Below are positions 7,234-15,775 of a DNA stretch of 51,590 nucleotides, piece after piece. A program made the position numbers and the translations under genes. The notes below the pieces were generated by a model, which was given only the letters and a program-made list of their open reading frames with translations, ran no database searches and had not been told where the DNA came from. Each line of letters begins with the position of its first letter. The stretch's first letter is position 1. This DNA is from DATJBF01 sp035515475 (GTDB lineage: Bacteria; Verrucomicrobiota; Verrucomicrobiia; Palsa-1439): NCBI GenBank assembly GCA_035515475.1, contig DATJBF010000062.1, positions 1 to 51,590 of the forward strand. Direction: 5' to 3'.

Positions 7234-8526
7234 ATGGGTGAGGTTGCCGATGCGACCCCCGGGGGCGGGTTGTTGTCGGAATCCGAGCGCCCCTCGAAGC
7301 AGCATTTTCAAATCCTGTTGTTGAGCTGGGCGGGTTGGGTTTTCGATTTCTACGACCTAATTCTGTACACGTTCCTGCTCATACCCATCGGCCAGGAACT
7401 CCACCTTTCGAGGGTGGCCCTGTCGTATGTGCTCGGGGCGTCGCTGGCCGCGACGGCCCTGGGCGGCGTGATGTTCGGTTTCTTGTCTGACCGGTTCGGA
7501 CGGAAGAGCGTGTTGCAGTGGACGATCCTGACCTACAGTGGCGGAACGTTCCTGAGCGGGTTGGCGCCCAATCTCGGACTGCTGATTCTCTTCCGGATTA
7601 TCACGGGCCTGGGCGTGGGCGGGGAATGGGCCACCGGACAGACGTACGTCTGTGAAACTTTTCCGCCGAAAGTGCGGGGTCGCTACGGGGCGTTCATGCA
7701 AACCGGCGCGCCGATCGGAATTGCGCTGGCGTCGGTCGTGGGCGGGTTCCTGATGCCGGTAATCGGGTGGCGCGGGTGTTTCTTCGCGTCGCTGTTGCCC
7801 GCGGCGCTGGTCATCGTGATCCGTCGCGCGCTGCCGGAGTCGGACCTGTGGATCCGACAGCGAACGTGGGCCACCCGACGGCCCCGATTCCGGACGTTGC
7901 TGTCGAAGCAATACCGGATGGTGTTCGCTGCTTGTCTGGTGCTGGCGTTGTTCGACATGTCGGCCTACTGGTTCACCTACTCGTGGTTGCCGGGCTACCT
8001 CCAGCAAGAGCGGCAAATGTCGCTGGTGAAATCCGCCCTGTGGATCCTGGTGACGCAAACGGGCGGGTTTCTGGGTTACGCCACGTTCGGGGTCGTGGCC
8101 GATCAGCTGGGTCGCCGGCCGGCGTACTCCATTTACTCCGCCGTGATGGCGTTGGGCCTGATGATGATCACGCTGTTCTGGACCGCCATCGCGGAATGTC
8201 CATCGCTGCTCCTGGCGTACATGTTCCTCGTCGGATTCGGAACCGGGATGTTTGGCGGCTACGGGCCGTTGTTTTCGGAGTTGTTCCCGACGAACATTCG
8301 CAACACCGCGATGGGGTCGGCCTTCAACCTCGCGCGCGGCGTGCAGTTCTTCACCCCGGTCATTATCGCGGTGATTGCCAAGAGCTACGGTTTGGCTGGC
8401 GGCATTTCACTGGCGGCGCTGTTCGCCGTGCTGACGGGAGCGTGGATCTGGGTGTTTCCCGAGACAAAAGGGATCCGGTTGTCCACCTTGGAGGCCGGGT
8501 CGGGTACCGGGAATCCGGCAAGCTGA
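7234..8526 (+). CDS. MFS transporter (metabolite:H+ symporter type)
   Basis: The 430-residue protein has twelve membrane helices and both major facilitator signatures. After helix 2 comes GFLSDRFGRKS, mirrored in the second half by GVVADQLGRRP. RIITGLGVGGEWATGQTYVCE belongs to helix 4 and its loop. The charged FDFYDLILYTFLLIPIG in helix 1 is characteristic of the SHS/AAHS (sialate or aromatic acid:proton symporter) group, so the substrate is probably an organic acid or sugar acid. ATG 7234 is preferred over the upstream TTG 7201 because CAGGAAAC precedes it. No catabolic gene is adjacent, so the substrate is open. Confidence 0.88.
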   Translation: MGEVADATPGGGLLSESERPSKQHFQILLLSWAGWVFDFYDLILYTFLLIPIGQELHLSRVALSYVLGASLAATALGGVMFGFLSDRFGRKSVLQWTILTYSGGTFLSGLAPNLGLLILFRIITGLGVGGEWATGQTYVCETFPPKVRGRYGAFMQTGAPIGIALASVVGGFLMPVIGWRGCFFASLLPAALVIVIRRALPESDLWIRQRTWATRRPRFRTLLSKQYRMVFAACLVLALFDMSAYWFTYSWLPGYLQQERQMSLVKSALWILVTQTGGFLGYATFGVVADQLGRRPAYSIYSAVMALGLMMITLFWTAIAECPSLLLAYMFLVGFGTGMFGGYGPLFSELFPTNIRNTAMGSAFNLARGVQFFTPVIIAVIAKSYGLAGGISLAALFAVLTGAWIWVFPETKGIRLSTLEAGSGTGNPAS

Positions 8527-8744
8527 GGGGAAATGGGAGATGGCTCATGGCGGATGGGGAACGAGCCTCGCCGCAGGCCGTCGGAGTTATTGCCCGGCGC
8601 GCAAAGTCCACAGCTCGACGCTCCCCGCCGCAAAGTCCAGCGAGGGAAAATCCTCTTGACTGCGCCAGCAAACGGTGGTGTGTTGTGTTTTGAAATCGGG
8701 TTTGCGTTTGAGAAACGCTGGTGACTCAAAGGAGGAGTCGGACG

Positions 8745-9308
8745 ATGAAGGCGAATGGCGCGTGGTTGTTGTGTCTCTTGTTGCTGACGGTCGGGGCGGC
8801 AACGGTTCACGGGCAGGCGTACCCCGCCCGGATCAACCTCACCTGTATCACAACGAACTCGAGCGGTCTGGTCAAAACCAAAATCACGGAGAAGGACATT
8901 ATCGATCGCTGTGCCACCGATAACAGCCTGGACCCGTCACGTCTGAGGTTGGTTTTCCTTTACGGAGAACTGGACGTCCTGGACACCGTCACCAGCAATG
9001 TGACGTGCTCGATTGCGACCTGGTCGGGAGACGTTCCCACGAACGTCTTCATCGGTTACTTCTACGGCACCAGTTCGAACAGAATCAAAGCTGTGACGTT
9101 CACGCCGTTCACCTCGCTCGGCGAAGGGGTATTGCCGGCGGATTTCTCGGGAACGCTGTTCACCACGTATCGGGGGAGACTCCCGTCCGACGCGGAGCCC
9201 ACCATCATGCTCAAAGGGACGATTCAGGGTGCCTCGGCCACCAACAATGCCATTTACACCGGCACACTGTCGGTGGCCGGCAAACCGTTTGGTCTCCCTC
9301 CCATTTGA
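8745..9308 (+). CDS. Secreted hypothetical protein
   Basis: This 187-residue protein begins with a clear signal peptide (MKANGAWLLCLLLLTVGAA, cleaved around VHGQA). The mature part is rich in Thr, Ser and Asn, with predicted beta-strands (INLTCITTNSSGLVKTKIT, TVTSNVTCSIATWSGDVPT) and two cysteines. AAAGGAGG at 8728-8735 supports ATG 8745. I recognise no family. Such short secreted beta proteins are common beside surface proteins in planctomycete and verrucomicrobial genomes. Confidence 0.7.
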   Translation: MKANGAWLLCLLLLTVGAATVHGQAYPARINLTCITTNSSGLVKTKITEKDIIDRCATDNSLDPSRLRLVFLYGELDVLDTVTSNVTCSIATWSGDVPTNVFIGYFYGTSSNRIKAVTFTPFTSLGEGVLPADFSGTLFTTYRGRLPSDAEPTIMLKGTIQGASATNNAIYTGTLSVAGKPFGLPPI

Positions 9309-9427
9309 TTGACGTCGATCGCCGGGGCTGCCAGAAGCGACGGGGGTCGAGCCGGCAATCGTCCCGCCCGACCTTCGTGGCCCGCTGAAGGCCGGTCAGC
9401 TTCGTTGCCAGAAAGCCGGACCTGCCG

Positions 9428-9619
9428 CTACGGCATGTACGGCGGCAGAGGTGAGGGCTGCAATGCGCAAAAGGTAGCCACCACCATGATGATCGCCAAC
9501 GCCACGATCGCCACCGTCACTCGCATCAAGTCCCGGTTTCTCCTGGCCGCCACCAACGGGTCAATGGTTTCGCCATCGGCCGGCTGTTTCTGCACAGGTA
9601 TGGTAATCATGTTCGTCAC
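9428..9619 (-). CDS. Possible small single-pass membrane protein
   Basis: This 63-residue frame has an acidic/polar N-terminus and one strong membrane segment (VTVAIVALAIIMVVATFCAL), a credible topology for a small membrane protein. No good ribosome binding site precedes ATG 9619 or the alternative ATG 9610. It sits convergently behind the secreted protein gene. It could be real or chance. Confidence 0.38.
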   Translation of the reverse strand: MTNMITIPVQKQPADGETIDPLVAARRNRDLMRVTVAIVALAIIMVVATFCALQPSPLPPYMP

Positions 9620-9924
9620 GGTTGTTCGGTAATCGAGCGCGGTGACGGTTCCATGACGTGAAGGTTACGGACCGGTGAAGTGTTGCGAGGCGATCGCAGT
9701 GGAGCCGCCCACTGCCAACCCTTCTTGCCGCGACACGGCAATGGTGGGGCCGGTGGTATTGTTGTGGGGTGCTCGCGGGTAGAGGAATCCGCGAACTTAC
9801 CGACCGACCCGAGACCGCCACATCCTAGCACCAAACCGAAGCGCACGCAAGGGACGGACACCGGCACGACGAACGGACGATTCGCGGCGGGAGATGGTTC
9901 CCGTCATGGTGCACACGTCCGTAC
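9620..9924. other. Gene-free stretch
   Basis: In these 305 bases I see no gene with a plausible start and no strong palindrome. A reverse frame at 9616-9867 is present, but its text (Pro/Arg/Ser-rich) looks non-coding. Confidence 0.45.
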
Positions 9925-11403
9925 TCACGGCGGAGTCAGCGTCTTTGGCGAACTCACGACGCGGAAAAAGAGACCTTGCACGGAGTCGCCCGCGTTGGTC
10001 GCGAGGGTCTGGGCCTGAGCCCACAACGACGGCAGGCTGGGTAGCGATACCGACGTCACGGCTTGAGTCGCCTGCAAATTCCAGAAAGCGGAGTTCGTGC
10101 CGACGGCCATCCACGAGTCCTGCAGATTCCAGACCCATTCGATTCCATAGTAGTCGTTGGTCTCGCAATTGTTCCAGGTGATCGTGCCATCGGCGGTGAG
10201 AGCCGTAATCTGTGGGTCCTTGGCCAGCTTGACCTTGACCACCTGATTCGGCCGGCTGTCCTGCCCGAAATAAGCGCAGCCTCGGACCGGGTCAAAGGCT
10301 GCGGAGCGGAAGAACACTTCGCCAAAGGGCAGGACGCCGTCGCTGTTGGTGGTGGTGTTCGCGGCAGTGACGCCGTTGGTCGGGTACGGGCCGGGCGGGC
10401 CGCCCTGGAGTTGCAGTGGACCGATTTCGACGGGCAGATTCGTTCCATTCAGGCCGAGTTGATAGACGTGGCCGGGATAAGTGTTGTCGTCCGCGAAATA
10501 AACGTAGCCGCCCTGAGGATCGACGACGGATGCAGCCAGCCGCCCCTCGCCTGGTTGAAGATCAACGTGGCCGATGACCGCAGGAGCGACATCACCGTCC
10601 CCCAGCATCACTTTGTACACTTTGCCCGGGATGTTGGTGTCGCTATCGTACGTGCCGTAATAGGCGTACCCATGAACCGGATCAATTGAAGCGCCGTCGA
10701 TGAATACGTTCGTGGTGTCGAGCGCGGCCGCGCCAATGCGAACGGGCGCGTTCGTGCCCGGCGTGAACTTGACCTTGACCACTTGCGGGATCCCTGCGGC
10801 CCTGGCGAGATAGTAGGCATAGCCATGCGGCACGTCCACCACCGTGCCGAACACGAAGTTTGACTCACCAGCGCTGAACGTCACGGAACCGACCTCGGCG
10901 AACGTCGCGAGCGCGACCTTCACGACCGTGCCGGGAGTTCCCGAAGACGCGCATAAAACATACGCGTAGTGGTTGGTGGGATTCGGATCGGCGTCATCAA
11001 TCGCGAGGGCGACGGCGTTGCCGGCACCGACCGTGAACGAACCGGCATTGCTCACGGCGTTCGCACCGGCACCAAGGGCGTACCGATAGATCGCTCCTTT
11101 CGGCAGGTACAAATAGCCCGCCGACGGATCAATCGCGCCCTCCGCGAACTGCCCGGTGTCGAGCGCCGGGCCAACCGGCACGGGCAGATCCCCCGTGATG
11201 TCCAATTTGAACAGGTACGCGCCCACGAAATAGGCATACCCGCTGGCCGGATCGATGGCGGCGACATACATTCCGCGGTCGTCAGGGTTGGAATGTCGCG
11301 GCAACAGCGTCGTATGGCCGATGCGCTGGGGGCTGCCCGCTCTCGTCACCGGGGCCAAACCGGTAACGAACAGAACGGCCATGACGAGGTCGCCAGCCTT
11401 CAT
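9925..11403 (-). CDS. Secreted seven-repeat beta-propeller protein
   Basis: The protein has 492 residues from ATG 11403; a TTG at 11427 is less likely. A signal peptide (MKAGDLVMAVLFVTGLAPVTRA) is followed by seven repeats of about 45-55 residues, each centred on a motif like IDPASGYAYFVG: IDPSAGYLYL, IDDADPNPTNHYAYVL, VDVPHGYAYYLA, IDPVHGYAYYGT, VDPQGGYVYFAD and FDPVRGCAYFGQ. Between them lie VVKVKL-like strands. Seven repeats suggest a closed seven-bladed propeller. The last ~95 residues, with WNLQDSW and a terminal FFRVVSS, resemble a C-terminal domain seen on verrucomicrobial secreted proteins. Ligand and role are unknown. Confidence 0.8.
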   Translation of the reverse strand: MKAGDLVMAVLFVTGLAPVTRAGSPQRIGHTTLLPRHSNPDDRGMYVAAIDPASGYAYFVGAYLFKLDITGDLPVPVGPALDTGQFAEGAIDPSAGYLYLPKGAIYRYALGAGANAVSNAGSFTVGAGNAVALAIDDADPNPTNHYAYVLCASSGTPGTVVKVALATFAEVGSVTFSAGESNFVFGTVVDVPHGYAYYLARAAGIPQVVKVKFTPGTNAPVRIGAAALDTTNVFIDGASIDPVHGYAYYGTYDSDTNIPGKVYKVMLGDGDVAPAVIGHVDLQPGEGRLAASVVDPQGGYVYFADDNTYPGHVYQLGLNGTNLPVEIGPLQLQGGPPGPYPTNGVTAANTTTNSDGVLPFGEVFFRSAAFDPVRGCAYFGQDSRPNQVVKVKLAKDPQITALTADGTITWNNCETNDYYGIEWVWNLQDSWMAVGTNSAFWNLQATQAVTSVSLPSLPSLWAQAQTLATNAGDSVQGLFFRVVSSPKTLTPP

Positions 11404-11473
11404 GTGGGTGCCTACATATTGCACCAATTTTCCGTCTCGGCAACCGAACCGTCGGTGTGAGCGTTTGGGAACG

Positions 11474-12493
11474 CTATTTCCCAGTGGTCAGGACGACGCG
11501 GAACCGGGCTTTGCCGCTCAGCATGCGGTCGTACGCCTCAGTCACCCGTTCCAGCGGGAAAACTTCGTTCATCGAGCGCACGCCGGCGTGCGCACTGAAC
11601 TTGAGTGTATCCTGCGAGTCGATCGACGTTCCGGAATACCAGCCCTTGATCGACCGGCGCCCGGCGATGAGTACAAACACTGGCACCTCGAGCGCTTGCG
11701 GGACACCGACGACCATCAGGGTGCCGTTGACAGCCAAACCGCCCAAGGTCGCGGTCATCGCTTCACCGTTCGTCACCGTGGCGAGGATGATCTTCGCGCC
11801 GCCCAACCTGGTCAGTTCCGCCGCCGGATCCTGCGCCTGGCTGTCGATGTAACGCCACGCACCCAGTTTTTTGGCCAACGGTTCCTTGTCCGTACCGCGG
11901 GCAATGGCCACCGTCTTGAAGCCCATCTTGGCGGCGAATTGGACGCCGAGATGGCCGAGGCCGCCCAAGCCGAGGATGGCAACCACTTCGCCAGACTGGG
12001 CGCCGCTGTTGCGAAGCGCGTTGAACGTCGTGATCCCGGCACACATCAGCGGTGCCCCATCAACCGGCGAGAGATCTTCGGGGACCAGCGCAAGCGCGAC
12101 GGCGGGAGCAATCATGTAATCGGCGTAACCGCCATCAAATGTGACGCCGGTAACCTGCAGAGCGATCTGGCAAGCAAAGAAATCACCGCGTCGGCACGAA
12201 TCGCACCGTCCACAGTGTCCCCCATGCCATCCGACCCCAACCCGCTGGCCCGGCGCCCAACCAGCCACGCCCGGGCCGACGGCGTCGACGACGCCAATGA
12301 CCTCATGTCCGGGAACTCGCGGATACTGAAGACCCGGCCAGTGTCCGTCCTTGACCACAGAATCGCTGTGGCAAATGCCACAGGCCTGGACCTTGACGCG
12401 AACCAGCCCGGCACCGGGCTCGGGGATATCGCGCTCGACGATTTCGAACGGCCCATTCGGGCGCGAAACTTGTGCGGCACGCATCTTCGACAT
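11474..12493 (-). CDS. Zinc-dependent alcohol dehydrogenase (AdhP type)
   Basis: This 339-residue medium-chain dehydrogenase oxidises alcohols or reduces aldehydes with NAD(P). Catalytic zinc ligands are visible at Cys41 (CGICHSD) and His63 (GHEVIG), with a third Cys in LMCAGITTF. The structural zinc lobe is CGRCDSCRRGDFFAC, and the nucleotide-binding glycines are ILGLGGLGHLG. Length and order fit the AdhP family. The start at ATG 12493 is supported by GGAGG a few bases upstream. A much longer open frame extends upstream into non-coding sequence and should not be used. It lies on the same strand as the oxidase genes, separated by a palindromic element. Confidence 0.92.
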   Translation of the reverse strand: MSKMRAAQVSRPNGPFEIVERDIPEPGAGLVRVKVQACGICHSDSVVKDGHWPGLQYPRVPGHEVIGVVDAVGPGVAGWAPGQRVGVGWHGGHCGRCDSCRRGDFFACQIALQVTGVTFDGGYADYMIAPAVALALVPEDLSPVDGAPLMCAGITTFNALRNSGAQSGEVVAILGLGGLGHLGVQFAAKMGFKTVAIARGTDKEPLAKKLGAWRYIDSQAQDPAAELTRLGGAKIILATVTNGEAMTATLGGLAVNGTLMVVGVPQALEVPVFVLIAGRRSIKGWYSGTSIDSQDTLKFSAHAGVRSMNEVFPLERVTEAYDRMLSGKARFRVVLTTGK

Positions 12494-12603
12494 ACCTGCC
12501 TCCAATCGTGTTGTCTCTCTCAGCCGTTGCAGCGACGCCACCCAACAGTAGCCCCAGGGCAAAATCCGTGCAAGGGGCGACACCCGGCGCCGGTGATTCT
12601 TGA

Positions 12604-12758
12604 GCCACGGATGAAACACGGACGTCCACGGATTGCTGCACACGACAACGGCGTCCTGCAAACTCCGCTCCGCTTCGCTCGACGGCCGCTCGCATTGCGC
12701 CAGGGCGCAATGCGGACACCGTCCAAACATCCGTGTTTTATCTGTGTCCATCAGTGGC
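12604..12758. repeat. MITE-like composite palindrome
   Basis: Imperfect outer arms are related by inversion: GCCACGGATGAAACACGGA from 12604, and its counterpart ending CCATCAGTGGC at 12758. They enclose a perfect 10-base palindrome with a 2-base loop (GCATTGCGCC at 12692-12701 and its complement at 12704-12713). The 335-base space 12494-12828 holds no gene. This looks like a dispersed non-coding element. Confidence 0.6.
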
Positions 12759-12828
12759 CAACGAGTCTGAAACCCGTTTGCTGCGTGATTCACGCCGCAC
12801 CGGGCTCCGGCTCGCAGAGTTGCGTCGG

Positions 12829-13854
12829 CTATGGCAGGCGCTTGTTGGCGCCGAAGAACAGGCGCAGCATGTAGGCCACCACCGCCAGCGCGATGACAAA
12901 GCAGATCAGAAACATCGCGAACGGTCCCCATTGCGCCGCGACCCGCCAGGTGGCCGGGTCGAATTGGCCGGCAAGCTTCAGCAGGCGGACGGTATGCCGG
13001 GCGTACACCATTCCCAGCATCGAGGCGAACAGCATCGTGCCCGAGACGCAGAAGTTTTTCTTGAAGAAGAAGTGCAACGATCCCAGCGACAGCAGGATGG
13101 CGACCGTCAACGCCCAGATGGCCGGCGTATGCATGAACGCCGCGAGGACCGGTAGCAGCGACAACAGATAGGCCATGCCGGCCAGGGCGGCCAAGACCAT
13201 GCCCCCGACGAAATACTGCTTGCCGGTCTGATACGTCGACGGCTGATTGCGTCCCAGCATCCCGACGAAAAAGCCTCCCACGGTGACCGCCCCGAGGACC
13301 ATGTGCAACCAGCGCAGGAACCAATCGCCGACGGCCGGGTTCCAGAGCAGTCCGGACTGGTTTTCCGCGTAGAGCGAGTGGATCAGCCGGGGCCGTTCCG
13401 CCATCGAAAACACCGAACTATAAACCAGCGAAACGTAGAGCAGTCCGACCAACGCCACCAGCAGGGCGAGTTTACTTACCTTCCCGACCCGGTCACCCTT
13501 GAACGCGGCGCGGTACAGCGCGTAATAGGCGACGATCACGGCGACAATCACCATCAGCCAGAACCACCCGCTCACAATCGCCGCGGAGTAGACTTGCTTG
13601 GGATACACCACTTGCAGGAACAACAACGGCGCCACACCGAGCGTTACCGTAGCCGCCATCGCGACTGGGAACAACCGCGCGAACCGGAGCAGGGTCGGGT
13701 CATCCCAGCGTTTCCGAATGGCCGCGTGCAGGACGATGATGACGCCGCCAAGCAGGAAGTTCATCGCCACGAAATGGAGCGTCAACGTGACCAGATGCAG
13801 CGTGGTCACCAGCCAGAGCGGCCCCGGAATGAATTCGTAGTTCGGCAGGTTCAT
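12829..13854 (-). CDS. Cytochrome bd-superfamily oxidase, second subunit (CydA'-like)
   Basis: The 341-residue integral membrane protein has about nine helices. Its N-terminus (LHLVTLTLHFVAMNFLLGG, His20 and His27) parallels the first subunit's heme-ligand helix rather than a classical CydB. This suggests a CydA-derived partner, as in the CydAA' arrangement. Its start overlaps the stop of the upstream subunit gene by four bases (ATGA), so translation is probably coupled. It should help form the membrane core of an oxygen or related reductase. The residues needed to tell a catalytic from a structural subunit cannot be settled by eye. Confidence 0.75.
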   Translation of the reverse strand: MNLPNYEFIPGPLWLVTTLHLVTLTLHFVAMNFLLGGVIIVLHAAIRKRWDDPTLLRFARLFPVAMAATVTLGVAPLLFLQVVYPKQVYSAAIVSGWFWLMVIVAVIVAYYALYRAAFKGDRVGKVSKLALLVALVGLLYVSLVYSSVFSMAERPRLIHSLYAENQSGLLWNPAVGDWFLRWLHMVLGAVTVGGFFVGMLGRNQPSTYQTGKQYFVGGMVLAALAGMAYLLSLLPVLAAFMHTPAIWALTVAILLSLGSLHFFFKKNFCVSGTMLFASMLGMVYARHTVRLLKLAGQFDPATWRVAAQWGPFAMFLICFVIALAVVAYMLRLFFGANKRLP

Positions 13855-15359
13855 TTCTTCACCCGCTTGCCGAGCATTTGGAGGTACGCCACGAGCGCGG
13901 CGCGTTCCGTCGTGTTGCCGGAGTACTCGGGCATGCCCTCGCCGAGGCTGGCCGACATGTCGAGCAACCCGCTGAGGTCATCCGCGCTCAGGCCGGCGAA
14001 AGATTTCGATACGTCCCGGTAGCCGCCAACGATGTGACAGTTGCCGCAGCGGACGTCGTAGGCCCGCTGGCCCAGATCGACGTTCTCCTGTTTGCAGATT
14101 TCCGCCAGCGGACGATGGTCGATGCGTTGGTAGAGATACTCGGCAATCTTGTCCGCCTCCGCGGCGGTACCGAGAAACGGCGGCATGTTGCCCCGCAGCA
14201 GGTGCGCCGAACGGACGATGTCGGCAATGAACGCTTTGTCGGTTCCATCGAACGCCGGTTTGAGCGGTTTGTAGCCGTCGAGCGTGTGACAGCTCCGGCA
14301 CGAATGCTCGAACAGATCGGCACCTTCGTCGCTGGTCTTGTACGCGATCCCGGCGTAATACCCGTCTTTCTTGTATCGGCCGGTCTGGGCGACCTCGACG
14401 CCGTTGCCGTACATGTAACCGGTGATGACGTACGGTTTGCGGATGGATTCGCGGAACGATTCAAACGAACCGAACCACGCCAGCCCGAACACCATGAGCA
14501 CCACGGCGACCGCCATCGGCAACCGCCGCGGCAGCAGCAGGCAAACCACCAGCAGCACGCCGATCGCCGCTGCCAACCAGATCGTGTATTGCAAAGCGTC
14601 CATCGGCGTCCGCATGATCTTCTCGGCCGTGGCCGTGATCGCGGCGGGAATGGCCCTCCAATACCAGTACTGCGATACTACGGTCACGATCAGGCCGAAA
14701 ATTCCCCACGTCGCGGTGTAGCGGACCGTGCGCGCCTTGAAATCGCCGGCCTCGTAGCGCGACGCCACCAGCAGGGCGTACAGACCGGCCAGCATGATGC
14801 ATACTCCGGTGCGGAAGACGAGCGACGGCCAATACGTCGGATTGAAAAAGCCGTCCCAGAAATTGCCGGTTTCCAGCCACCGCCCCGGCGTCAGCATGAA
14901 GGTGATGATGCCGTTGATGATGACCAGCGACAGCCAGGCAAAGATGAAATAGATCCAGCCCACCGTCAGATGGGCGGCCACGGTCATTCGCTTCCAGCCA
15001 TAGTAATAAATGATGGCGGCGGCGACTTCGACGAAGAAGAACGTCCACTCGGTGGCCCAGCCCCAGACGTAATTATGGATAAGCATCTCGGTGGCGGCGG
15101 GGTTGAGCAGGCCGATGATGAACCAGATGCCGACCCCGGTGAGCGCGCCGGTCACCAGCGTGACCAACGCGAAGAACCGGCTCAGTTTTTCCAGAAACTC
15201 GAGCGCCGGTCGGTCGTTGTGTCGGCGGGCCCGGTGCTCGGTCACAACCAGATAGAGGCCGCCCCCAATGGCGAAATGGGAAACAGAAACGTGGAGGACG
15301 GCGATGACCGCCATCAGGATTCCATAGCCAATCGGTACGTCCCAGAACGGGTAGTTCAT
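13851..15359 (-). CDS. CydA-like oxidase subunit fused to a diheme cytochrome c domain
   Basis: The protein has 502 residues. The first ~330 form a CydA-like membrane domain with a His-bearing first helix (LHVSVSHFAIGGG, His23 and His28), a helix with WATEWTFFFVEVAAAIIYYY carrying acidic residues where CydA has its heme-channel glutamates, and further helices. A long periplasmic tail follows with two heme c sites, CRSCH (354-358) and CGNCH (438-442). Electrons could therefore enter from, or pass through, c hemes instead of only quinol. No long Q-loop is evident. The second subunit follows with a 4-base overlap. ATG 15359 has only a weak GGA upstream. Confidence 0.85.
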   Translation of the reverse strand: MNYPFWDVPIGYGILMAVIAVLHVSVSHFAIGGGLYLVVTEHRARRHNDRPALEFLEKLSRFFALVTLVTGALTGVGIWFIIGLLNPAATEMLIHNYVWGWATEWTFFFVEVAAAIIYYYGWKRMTVAAHLTVGWIYFIFAWLSLVIINGIITFMLTPGRWLETGNFWDGFFNPTYWPSLVFRTGVCIMLAGLYALLVASRYEAGDFKARTVRYTATWGIFGLIVTVVSQYWYWRAIPAAITATAEKIMRTPMDALQYTIWLAAAIGVLLVVCLLLPRRLPMAVAVVLMVFGLAWFGSFESFRESIRKPYVITGYMYGNGVEVAQTGRYKKDGYYAGIAYKTSDEGADLFEHSCRSCHTLDGYKPLKPAFDGTDKAFIADIVRSAHLLRGNMPPFLGTAAEADKIAEYLYQRIDHRPLAEICKQENVDLGQRAYDVRCGNCHIVGGYRDVSKSFAGLSADDLSGLLDMSASLGEGMPEYSGNTTERAALVAYLQMLGKRVKK

Positions 15360-15721
15360 GGCAACATTCCGTCAACGACTGCCGCTCCCCAACGGCCAAA
15401 CCGCGCCGCTCCCTCGATGGCCTCGTATCATGAGGCTGAGACGGACAGAACACAAGCCGATACCCCGCCGTTCCCCGGCGAGGCGGTTCCACCGTCTATG
15501 TTACCGAACTGTTACCGCTGTGCCCTTGGAACGTCACGGACACACGCCAGAGTCTCGCGCGTGAACGAAGATGGCGTCAGATTTTCCGCGGTCGATCCTC
15601 GACGACGTAGTGTCCTCCTTGGCAGGCCCTCCCCAACGGTCCAACTCCCGTCACCGGCCGCGGCGTTATTGGGTGCGCCCCTCGGCGTGAGCCTTCCCCG
15701 CTGAGACCAGGGTTCAGGCGC
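15360..15721 (+). ncRNA. Candidate untranslated transcript ending at an orphan terminator
   Basis: This gene-free stretch lies between the oxidase start (reverse strand) and a strong forward-strand terminator. No forward reading frame in it looks coding. I compared it by eye with 6S, RNase P and SRP RNAs and saw none of their signature motifs. A forward transcript is implied only by the terminator. The 5' end is undefined, and the coordinates simply mark the gap. Confidence 0.25.
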
Positions 15722-15757
15722 AGCGCTCCCGGCTGGGCAGCCGGGGGCGCTTTTTTT
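15722..15757 (+). terminator. Strong rho-independent terminator with no upstream gene
   Basis: A 13-bp stem (15722-15734 with 15739-15751, one G-U pair) with a GGGC loop is followed by seven T residues. Both neighbouring genes are on the reverse strand, and there is no A-run to make it bidirectional, so it terminates a forward transcript that has no annotated gene. Confidence 0.85.
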
Positions 15758-15775
15758 ATCCAGGCGCCGACGGAT

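Noticed and set aside
11474..13324. 616-residue extended alcohol dehydrogenase
   Set aside because: Residues before ATG 12493 cross a palindromic repeat and run antisense-like through the oxidase subunit. The normal enzyme starts at 12493 with a good ribosome binding site.
13878..15704. 608-residue forward open frame over the oxidase genes
   Set aside because: Antisense shadow of two genes with clear families, without protein-like composition. It was also considered as the gene served by the orphan terminator and rejected.
15360..15757. 6S, RNase P or SRP RNA
   Set aside because: None of the conserved sequence signatures of these RNAs could be found. Only an unassigned transcript is proposed.
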